Source of the DNA: Shewanella morhuae
Lineage (GTDB): Bacteria > Pseudomonadota > Gammaproteobacteria > Enterobacterales > Shewanellaceae
Direction of reading: 5' to 3'
DNA length: 64,000 nucleotides
NCBI RefSeq assembly: GCF_900156405.1
Contig: NZ_FTNN01000001.1
Location: forward strand, 230,154-294,153
Position 1 is the stretch's first letter; the number at the start of each line of letters is the position of its first letter. The notes under the pieces are model-generated. The model did not search any database. It was not told the origin of the DNA and saw nothing but the letters and a program-made list of their open reading frames with translations. Of this stretch, positions 57,334 to 64,000 are shown piece by piece. The translations under genes were made by a program, and so were the position numbers.

Positions 57334-58401
57334 ATGAAGGTCGATCCAAATAAAGAGAAAGCACTTGCTGCGGTATTGAGCCAGATTGAAAAACAATTTG
57401 GTAAAGGCTCCATCATGAAGCTGGGCGAAGATCGCTCAATGGATGTTGAGACCATTTCTACCGGTTCTCTGTCTCTGGACGTTGCTTTAGGTGCTGGTGG
57501 TTTGCCAATGGGGCGTATTGTTGAAATTTACGGCCCTGAATCATCAGGTAAAACGACATTAACCTTAGAAGTGATTGCCGCCGCGCAACGTCAAGGTAAA
57601 ACCTGTGCGTTTATTGATGCTGAGCACGCTCTAGATCCTATTTATGCTAAAAAATTAGGCGTAGATATTGATAATTTACTTTGTTCACAACCTGATACGG
57701 GTGAGCAAGCACTGGAAATTTGTGATGCATTAACTCGTTCTGGCGCTGTTGATGTGATTGTTGTTGACTCAGTGGCGGCTCTAACACCTAAAGCTGAAAT
57801 TGAAGGCGAAATTGGTGATTCTCATATGGGCTTAGCGGCGCGTATGATGAGCCAAGCAATGCGTAAGCTTGCGGGTAACTTAAAGCAATCTAATACGTTA
57901 CTTATTTTTATCAACCAAATCCGTATGAAGATTGGTGTGATGTTTGGTAACCCAGAAACGACCACTGGCGGTAACGCACTGAAGTTCTATGCTTCTGTAC
58001 GCTTAGATATTCGCCGTACTGGCGCGATCAAAGACGGCGATGAAGTTGTTGGTAACGAAACACGCGTTAAAGTCGTTAAAAACAAAATTGCTGCCCCCTT
58101 TAAGCAAGCCGAATTCCAAATTCTCTATGGCCAAGGTATTAACCGTACCGGCGAGTTAGTCGATTTAGGTGTAGCGCATAAATTGGTTGAGAAAGCGGGT
58201 GCTTGGTATAGCTATAAAGGCGAGAAAATTGGTCAAGGCCGTGCCAATGCAGGACGTTTCTTAACTGAAAACCCGGCAATTGCTGCTGAGATTGATACGA
58301 CATTACGTGAATTGTTGCTTAGCAAAGGTGGCATACCTGCTACTGATAACACATCACCTAGCGATGATAATGTTGATTTAGAGACAGGCGAAGTATTCTG
58401 A
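57334..58401 (+). CDS. recA: Recombinase RecA
   Basis: 355 residues from ATG 57334 (AGGGAACTGGA upstream). Walker [11 protein letters not shown], LexA/coprotease and DNA loops ([23 protein letters not shown]), Walker [13 protein letters not shown]. Strand exchange and SOS co-protease. The acidic C-terminal tail ([13 protein letters not shown]) is typical. SOS-controlled by the LexA box above; recX follows with overlapping stop. Confidence 0.99.
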   Translation: MKVDPNKEKALAAVLSQIEKQFGKGSIMKLGEDRSMDVETISTGSLSLDVALGAGGLPMGRIVEIYGPESSGKTTLTLEVIAAAQRQGKTCAFIDAEHALDPIYAKKLGVDIDNLLCSQPDTGEQALEICDALTRSGAVDVIVVDSVAALTPKAEIEGEIGDSHMGLAARMMSQAMRKLAGNLKQSNTLLIFINQIRMKIGVMFGNPETTTGGNALKFYASVRLDIRRTGAIKDGDEVVGNETRVKVVKNKIAAPFKQAEFQILYGQGINRTGELVDLGVAHKLVEKAGAWYSYKGEKIGQGRANAGRFLTENPAIAAEIDTTLRELLLSKGGIPATDNTSPSDDNVDLETGEVF

Positions 58402-58892
58402 GCCAGTCTGCCCGTCAAATCGCGGTCGCGCTGTTAGCGCGCCGCGATTATTCCCGTCTACAAATCCGCGACAAACTGCTCGAAAAGGGATTCGAACTTA
58501 ACGATATCGAACCTGTGCTCGATGCTTGTGAATCCTCCGGTTTTATCAATGACAATCGTTATGCCGAGCTATTAGTGCGTAGCCACATTAGTCGAGGCCA
58601 CGGTACAATTCGAATCCGCCAAGCTATGGCACAGAAAGGCCTGTCTAAAGATTGCATTGAAGTGGCAATAACGAATAGTGATTGTGATTGGTTTGAGCTT
58701 GCAAAAGACAAAGCGATAAAAAAATACGGTATTCCACGCGTCACAGAGGTTAAGGGCTCAACGGCTCGCGATCTTATTGCCAAAGAGAAAGCAAAACGGG
58801 TACGTTTTTTAATGGGCCAAGGTTTTAGCTATGATCAAATTAGTTATGCGTTAGCTGTAGATCCTAATGATCTTGACGAGAATGATTAATAG
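58398..58892 (+). CDS. recX: Regulatory protein RecX (non-standard start codon)
   Basis: About 163 residues. The conserved frame, [20 protein letters not shown]..., begins right at the recA stop: CTGA joins CTG (58398) to recA's TGA. The frame has no ATG, GTG or TTG before 58515; the preceding in-frame stop is TGA at 58374. The first usual start (GTG 58515) would delete 39 conserved residues including the first helical repeat, so CTG 58398 or ATT 58395 is likely used. RecX binds RecA filaments and limits their growth. Stop codon at about 58887-58889. Confidence 0.88.
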
Positions 58893-59397
58893 CCCAGTTT
58901 AAAAAATAACGGTACAAAATAGCAGTATAAAAAGCTCATCCTCAAATATTCACATTTTTAGACTTTCTTACCTCATCCCGTTGTATATCTATTCGCTTAA
59001 ATATTGCCGTTATTACTCAAATGACAGAGTCTGCGATTAGCATTTTGGGGATGTTTTACTTCTCGCCACTCTATCCTAATTGCTGGCATTTACTCGCAGA
59101 TAAAGTATTGCGTGCTGCATTGGCGATGGTTTACTTTGCCCGTTAGTTTTGTAAATGGCCGTAATCTAGATATATAGCGTGGATCCCATTTGTGCAGGGC
59201 GATTAATAACCTTAACTAGAGTGTGTTAAATAGTGGGTTAAATTCCCGTTAAATCGGTACTTTTGAGCCAGTTTGGCGAGATATATCCCTAATCAACACT
59301 GGTCGTCCCTTCTCAGTCTGCTTATAATGCTGGGCAAATAGAAATACGGCTAGCCTAAGGCGTAGCTGGTAATGCTTACCCAATTCAGGACGATTTC
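58893..59397. other. 505-base gap between recX and alaS; no firm gene
   Basis: AT-rich. A 41-residue plus-strand frame at 59021-59146 (MTESAISILGMFYFSPLY...) lacks a ribosome site and recognisable similarity. The right end should hold the alaS promoter. No hairpin terminator for recX was found. Confidence 0.5.
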
Positions 59398-62022
59398 ATG
59401 TATCAAACTACAGCAGAGCTAAGAAGCGCTTTCCTCGAATTTTTCCGCAGCAATGGCCATCAAGTTGTGGACAGCAGTTCATTAGTGCCAAGCAACGATC
59501 CGACACTTTTATTTACCAATGCGGGCATGAACCAATTTAAGGACGTGTTTCTTGGCATGGACAAACGCAATTATACGCGTGCGACCACTGCTCAACGTTG
59601 TGTACGCGCGGGTGGTAAGCATAACGATTTAGATAACGTAGGCTACACCGCACGTCATCACACCTTTTTTGAAATGCTGGGTAACTTCAGTTTTGGTGAT
59701 TATTTTAAAGAAGAAGCGATTCGTTTTGGCTGGACGTTTTTGACCGAAACACTAAAGCTGCCGAAAGAACGTCTGTGCGTTACTATTTATCAAACAGATG
59801 ATGAAGCCTTTGAAATCTGGAATAAAAAGATTGGTGTTGCTGCCGAGAACATTATCCGTATCGGCGATAACAAAGGCGCAGCTTATGCGTCAGATAACTT
59901 CTGGCAAATGGGTGATACTGGCCCTTGCGGTCCATGTTCTGAAATTTTTTATGACCATGGTGACCATATTTGGGGTGGCCGTCCTGGCAGTCCTGAAGAA
60001 GATGGCGATCGTTTCATCGAAATCTGGAACATCGTTTTCATGCAGTACAACCGCCAAGCATCTGGTGAGATGCTGCCTTTACCTAAGCCATCAGTTGATA
60101 CTGGCATGGGAATTGAGCGTATTGCCGCGATTATGCAAGGCGTTCATTCTAACTACGAAATAGATATTTTCCGTACTCTGATCGCTAAAACGGCAGAAAT
60201 CATCGGCGTCAGCGATTTATCTGAAAAGTCGCTACGAGTGATTGCCGATCATATTCGTTCATGTGCCTTTTTAATTGCTGATGGCGTTATGCCATCGAAC
60301 GAAGGCCGTGGCTATGTACTGCGCCGCATTATTCGCCGCGCTGTTCGCCACGGCAACAAGTTAGGCGCGACCGAAGCATTCTTCTACAAGCTAGTGCCAT
60401 CTTTAATCGCGGTGATGGGTGATGCTGCAAAAGGGCTAGCTGAAACTCAAGCCATTGTTGAAAAAGCATTAAAAGCAGAGGAAGAGCAGTTTGCTCGTAC
60501 GCTTGAGCGTGGTTTAGGTATTTTAGATACCGCCTTAAACGAGTTAAAAGGTACAACGTTAGATGGCGAAACCGTATTTAAGTTGTATGACACCTATGGT
60601 TTCCCAATGGATTTAACCGCCGACGTATGTCGTGAACGTAACATCATTGTCGATGAAGCCGGTTTTGAAGTCGCTATGGCAGAGCAACGTAGCCGCGCAC
60701 AAGCTGCCGGTAACTTTGGTGCAGATTATAACGCGGCGCTGAAAATTGATGCGCAAACTGAGTTTTGTGGTTACACCGAATTAACCGGCCAAGCTAAAGT
60801 GACAGCGATTTATCAAAACGGTGAGTCAGTGCCGGCTATCAAGGCGGGTGACGAAGCAGTTGTGGTACTCGATGTGACACCATTCTACGCTGAATCTGGC
60901 GGACAAGTGGGCGATAAGGGCCAATTGGTTGCTAACGGTATTGAGTTTACGGTTAACGACACGCAAAAATACGGTCAAGCCACGGGTCATCAAGGTATTT
61001 TATCTACGGGCAGCTTAAGCGTTGGCCAAGTGGTCGAAGCTAAAGTCGACAAAAATCTGCGTCACCGCACTCAACTCAATCATTCAGTTACCCATTTGCT
61101 ACATGCTGCGCTGCGCCAAGTGCTTGGTACACACGTCACGCAAAAAGGTTCTTTGGTGGACCCTGAGCGTTTACGTTTTGACTTCTCTCATTTTGAAGGC
61201 GTTAAAGCTGCTGAATTAAAACAGGTCGAAGAATTAGTTAATACTCAAATTCGCCGTAACCATAAGCTGAAAACTGCTGAAATGGGCATCGACGAAGCCA
61301 AAGAAAAAGGTGCTATGGCACTCTTTGGTGAGAAATATGACTCGCAAGTGCGTGTTGTGACTATGGGGGATTTCTCCATCGAATTGTGCGGTGGTACCCA
61401 TGTTGGCCGCACTGGTGATATCGGCTTGTTCAAGATTACCTCAGAAGCGGGTATTGCTGCGGGTGTGCGTCGTATCGAAGCCGTTACCGGTGCAGCAGCA
61501 ATAGCTTATGTCGCGCAGCAGCAAGCGCAGCTTGAAGAAGCGGCTGCCTTATTAAAGGGTGATGCTAGCTCTGTGGTGGCTAAGTTAAAAGCTCAGCTCG
61601 ATAAGATGAAGCAACTTGAAAAAGAAATGGCGCAGCTGAAAGATAAGTTAGCGGCAGCGGCGAGTGCTGACTTAGTCGGTGATGCTGTAGTGATCAATGG
61701 CGTTAACGTACTCATTAAAAAGTTAGATGGCGTTGAAGCAAGCTCGTTACGCGGTTTGCAAGATGAATTAAAGCAGAAATTGAAGTCGGCCATTATCGTT
61801 CTTGGCACTGCGCAGGAAGGTAAAGTAAACCTGATTGCTGGCGTGAGTAATGATCTAATCAACAAAGTGAAAGCTGGTGAGTTGGTTGCTATGGTCGCTG
61901 CACAAGTCGGTGGTAAAGGCGGCGGTCGTCCTGATATGGCTCAAGCGGGCGGTAGCCAACCAGAAAATCTGGATGCGGCATTGGCTCAAGTATTACCTTG
62001 GATTACTGAGCGTCTAGCTTAA
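59398..62022 (+). CDS. alaS: Alanyl-tRNA synthetase
   Basis: 874 residues. Class II catalytic core ([34 protein letters not shown]), tRNA-recognition domain, editing domain with [13 protein letters not shown] (zinc histidines) and ELCGGTHV, and a C-terminal coiled-coil/DHHA1 domain ([15 protein letters not shown]). Charges tRNA-Ala and clears Ser/Gly mischarging. Followed ten bases later by lysC. Confidence 0.99.
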   Translation: MYQTTAELRSAFLEFFRSNGHQVVDSSSLVPSNDPTLLFTNAGMNQFKDVFLGMDKRNYTRATTAQRCVRAGGKHNDLDNVGYTARHHTFFEMLGNFSFGDYFKEEAIRFGWTFLTETLKLPKERLCVTIYQTDDEAFEIWNKKIGVAAENIIRIGDNKGAAYASDNFWQMGDTGPCGPCSEIFYDHGDHIWGGRPGSPEEDGDRFIEIWNIVFMQYNRQASGEMLPLPKPSVDTGMGIERIAAIMQGVHSNYEIDIFRTLIAKTAEIIGVSDLSEKSLRVIADHIRSCAFLIADGVMPSNEGRGYVLRRIIRRAVRHGNKLGATEAFFYKLVPSLIAVMGDAAKGLAETQAIVEKALKAEEEQFARTLERGLGILDTALNELKGTTLDGETVFKLYDTYGFPMDLTADVCRERNIIVDEAGFEVAMAEQRSRAQAAGNFGADYNAALKIDAQTEFCGYTELTGQAKVTAIYQNGESVPAIKAGDEAVVVLDVTPFYAESGGQVGDKGQLVANGIEFTVNDTQKYGQATGHQGILSTGSLSVGQVVEAKVDKNLRHRTQLNHSVTHLLHAALRQVLGTHVTQKGSLVDPERLRFDFSHFEGVKAAELKQVEELVNTQIRRNHKLKTAEMGIDEAKEKGAMALFGEKYDSQVRVVTMGDFSIELCGGTHVGRTGDIGLFKITSEAGIAAGVRRIEAVTGAAAIAYVAQQQAQLEEAAALLKGDASSVVAKLKAQLDKMKQLEKEMAQLKDKLAAAASADLVGDAVVINGVNVLIKKLDGVEASSLRGLQDELKQKLKSAIIVLGTAQEGKVNLIAGVSNDLINKVKAGELVAMVAAQVGGKGGGRPDMAQAGGSQPENLDAALAQVLPWITERLA

Positions 62023-62031
62023 GAGGTTGCT

Positions 62032-63288
62032 GTGCCCCAAAAACGAAAGCTTAGTGGTAGCAAGCTTTTTGTGAAAAAGTTTGGTGGCACTTCGGTGGGT
62101 TCTATTGAACGTATCGAAGCGGTCGCTGAGCAAATTACAAAGTCAGCTCACAGTGGCGAACAACAAGTATTAGTCTTATCTGCTATGGCAGGAGAGACCA
62201 ATCGCCTGTTTGCCCTCGCTGCACAAATTAATCCACGCGCCAGTGCGCGCGAATTAGATATGTTAGTGTCAACCGGTGAGCAAGTGAGTATTGCCCTGAT
62301 GTCGATGGCGCTGCAGCGCCGCGGTATTAAGGCTAAATCTTTGACCGGCGATCAAGTGCAAATTCATACTAATAGCCAATTTGGACGCGCCAGCATTGAG
62401 CGAGTCGATACTGAGTATCTGCAATCTCTGCTTGATGAGGGTGTGGTGCCAATCGTCGCTGGGTTCCAAGGGATAGATCCTCACGGTGATGTTACAACAT
62501 TAGGGCGTGGCGGTTCAGATACCACAGCCGTTGCATTAGCGGCCGCTTTAGGCGCCGATGAGTGTCAAATCTTTACCGATGTTGCTGGGGTATTTACCAC
62601 TGATCCTAATATCGATAGCAGTGCCCGCCGCCTCGATGTGATTGGGTTTGATGTCATGCTTGAAATGGCCAGACTTGGTGCTAAAGTGCTGCATCCCGAT
62701 TCGGTTGAATACGCTGAACGTTTTCGGGTGCCACTGCGGGTTTTATCAAGCTTTGAAGCTGGGCAGGGCACGTTAATTCAATTTGGCGATGAGTCAGAAT
62801 TAAGTATGGCCTCGTTAGTCCAAGGCATTGCAGTGAATAAAGCATTGGCGACACTGACGATAGAAGGATTATTTACTACAAGTGAGCGCTATCAAGCCTT
62901 ATTAGGGTGCTTAACTCGGTTAGAAATCGATGTAGAGTTTATTACTCCATTACGTATACATGAAGACTCACCCTCCGATCGAGTAAGTTTTATGCTCGCT
63001 GAAGCAAAGGTGGAGACTTTGCTTAATGAACTTGAAGGATTAAGCGAAAGCCTTGCTCTTGGACCATTGATTATTGAACGGCAACGTGCAAAAGTATCTT
63101 TAGTTGGCAAAGGTTTACAGGCAAAAATAGGATTGTTAACTAAGATGCTAGAAGTCTTGGGTAATGAAACTATTCATGCTAAGTTACTCTCGATGTCAGA
63201 GAGTAAATTGTCAACCGTTATCGATGAAAGGGACTTACAGAAGGCGGTAAGAGCGTTACATCACGCTTTCGAGCTAAATAAGGTCTAA
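62032..63288 (+). CDS. lysC: Aspartate kinase (monofunctional)
   Basis: 418 residues from a GTG with AGAGGT upstream. Kinase domain with LFVKKFGGTSVGSIERI, ATLGRGGSDTTAVALAAALGA and FTDVAGVFTTDPN; two C-terminal ACT domains (about 270-418) for allosteric control by lysine or threonine, type not readable. First step to lysine, methionine and threonine. Lies in the alaS-lysC-csrA order common in gammaproteobacteria. Confidence 0.95.
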   Translation: MPQKRKLSGSKLFVKKFGGTSVGSIERIEAVAEQITKSAHSGEQQVLVLSAMAGETNRLFALAAQINPRASARELDMLVSTGEQVSIALMSMALQRRGIKAKSLTGDQVQIHTNSQFGRASIERVDTEYLQSLLDEGVVPIVAGFQGIDPHGDVTTLGRGGSDTTAVALAAALGADECQIFTDVAGVFTTDPNIDSSARRLDVIGFDVMLEMARLGAKVLHPDSVEYAERFRVPLRVLSSFEAGQGTLIQFGDESELSMASLVQGIAVNKALATLTIEGLFTTSERYQALLGCLTRLEIDVEFITPLRIHEDSPSDRVSFMLAEAKVETLLNELEGLSESLALGPLIIERQRAKVSLVGKGLQAKIGLLTKMLEVLGNETIHAKLLSMSESKLSTVIDERDLQKAVRALHHAFELNKV

Positions 63289-63406
63289 TTAAATAACCGT
63301 TTGCGTATTGAATACTATTAATTTGTACTAAGCTGACCTTATAATAAGCCCATCTACCGGATGAGTGCCGTGTGTAAGCTGAATTAAGAAATAAAGGAGC
63401 TATCGA

Positions 63407-63604
63407 ATGCTGATTTTGACTCGTCGTGTTGGCGAAACATTGATGATTGGTGATGAAGTCACCGTTACAGTGCTAGGTGTAAAAGGCAATCAAGTGCGTA
63501 TCGGTGTTAACGCACCTAAAGAGGTTTCAGTTCATCGTGAAGAAATCTACCAACGCATCCAATCTGAAAAGTCAGGTACACCGTCGGAAGATGGAAACTT
63601 TTAA
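63407..63604 (+). CDS. csrA: Carbon storage regulator CsrA
   Basis: 65 residues: [51 protein letters not shown]..., the near-invariant family core, with RNA-contact residues of strands 1 and 5. Binds GGA motifs in mRNA leaders and controls carbon use, motility and biofilm. AAAGGAG site. BarA, the start of its usual signal chain, is at 25.5-28.3 kb. Confidence 0.99.
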   Translation: MLILTRRVGETLMIGDEVTVTVLGVKGNQVRIGVNAPKEVSVHREEIYQRIQSEKSGTPSEDGNF

Positions 63605-63640
63605 TACTTTGTTTAGGCAAGAGTATAGCGGTAACAGAAG

Positions 63641-63667
63641 AGTCAGTTTTTTAGCTGGCTTTTTTAT
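63641..63667 (+). terminator. csrA terminator
   Basis: AGTCAG / CTGGCT stem (one G-T pair) with a run of T after it, about 40 bases past the csrA stop. Confidence 0.65.
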
Positions 63668-63766
63668 TTTTAAGTTTAAAAGATTGGCGCAAATCAATAC
63701 ATTGGCTTGATATAACAGCAATGTGATTAAAAACAGTTCAAATGGAATCTGTTTCAGAAAAAGGGT

Positions 63767-63794
63767 TTGACTTATTTTCGTCAAACAGTAATAT
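63767..63794 (+). promoter_or_regulatory. Promoter of the tRNA-Ser/tRNA-Arg operon
   Basis: TTGACT (63767-63772), a 16-base spacer and TAATAT (63789-63794), then a GC-rich GTGCGCC discriminator typical of stringently controlled stable-RNA promoters. Confidence 0.8.
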
Positions 63795-63809
63795 GTGCGC
63801 CAAGAAAAC

Positions 63810-63901
63810 GGAGAGGTGGCCGAGTGGCCGAAGGCGCTCCCCTGCTAAGGGAGTATGGGCTTTAACTCCCATCGAGGGTTCGAATCCCTCCTTCTCCGCC
63901 A
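63810..63901 (+). tRNA. tRNA-Ser(GCT)
   Basis: GGAGAGGTGGCCGAGTGG start, anticodon GCT in CTGCTAA, long variable arm, TTCGAAT T-loop and CTTCTCC acceptor end. Class II length of about 92 bases; 3' end accurate to a base or two. Confidence 0.95.
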
Positions 63902-63923
63902 TTTCTTACCGATAGAAAATAAT

Positions 63924-64000
63924 GCGCGTGTAGCTCAGCTGGATAGAGTACCTGGCTACGAACCAGGCGGTCGGAGGTTCGACTCCTTCCACGCGCACCA
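63924..64000 (+). tRNA. tRNA-Arg(ACG)
   Basis: 77 bases: GCGCGTG/CACGCGC acceptor, AGCTCAGCTGGATAGAG D-arm, anticodon ACG in GCTACGAA, GGTTCGACTCC T-arm and encoded CCA ending exactly at the window edge. In E. coli several tRNA-Arg copies follow; more may lie beyond. Confidence 0.97.

Noticed and set aside
59021..59146. 41-residue hydrophobic frame between recX and alaS
   Set aside because: No ribosome site, no similarity I recognise, AT-rich surroundings; kept only as a note in the gap.

Overview
The window is a chromosomal segment of a gammaproteobacterium, almost certainly Shewanella or a close relative. The case rests on gene order and protein content: nrdR-ribD-ribE-ribBA-ribH-nusB-thiL-pgpA; barA(-)/rlmD-relA ... 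mazG-pyrG-eno-ftsB-ispD-ispF-truD-surE-pcm-nlpD-rpoS; mutS(-)/recA-recX; alaS-lysC-csrA-tRNA-Ser-tRNA-Arg. No identity search was possible, so the species is not named. No phage, insertion sequence, CRISPR array or rRNA operon was seen.

Region by region. 1-12 kb is accessory and sensory: the end of a DUF3034 outer-membrane protein overlapping a lipidated truncated globin, a NYN-domain protein, an RND efflux pair, a periplasmic solute-binding protein, an exported metallophosphatase, a broken SnoaL/NTF2-like gene, and a metallo-beta-lactamase-fold protein divergent from a LysR regulator. The gaps here carry several short imperfect tandem repeats with 14-17 bp periods. 12-21.6 kb is housekeeping: ettA, glyA, nrdR, the riboflavin cluster (its RibBA has a degenerate second half), nusB, thiL and pgpA. 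21.7-28.4 kb (minus strand) holds SOS-controlled recN with two LexA boxes, an AEC-type carrier, a small unknown gene, a YjaG-type gene and barA.

28.4-44.6 kb holds the most interesting part. rlmD-relA and mazG-pyrG are the conserved flanks, and about 11.4 kb of cargo lies between them: a 1,589-residue DUF4011/superfamily-1 helicase/Vsr-like nuclease/DUF3320 protein resembling the single-gene Hhe anti-phage system; a DUF1852 + MetE-core pair matching MesX-MesD folate-independent methionine synthase; and an amidase + agmatine deiminase pair. In E. coli the same slot holds the mazEF toxin-antitoxin genes.

44.7-64 kb is core again: CTP synthase, enolase, cell division, isoprenoid synthesis, tRNA modification, stationary-phase survival (surE-pcm-nlpD-rpoS), mismatch repair, RecA with a LexA box lying exactly in its promoter spacer, RecX apparently starting on a non-standard codon, alanyl-tRNA synthetase, aspartokinase, CsrA and two tRNAs. 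Functionally the window links stress and growth control (RelA, RpoS, BarA and CsrA), SOS repair (RecN, RecA, RecX) and flavin supply.
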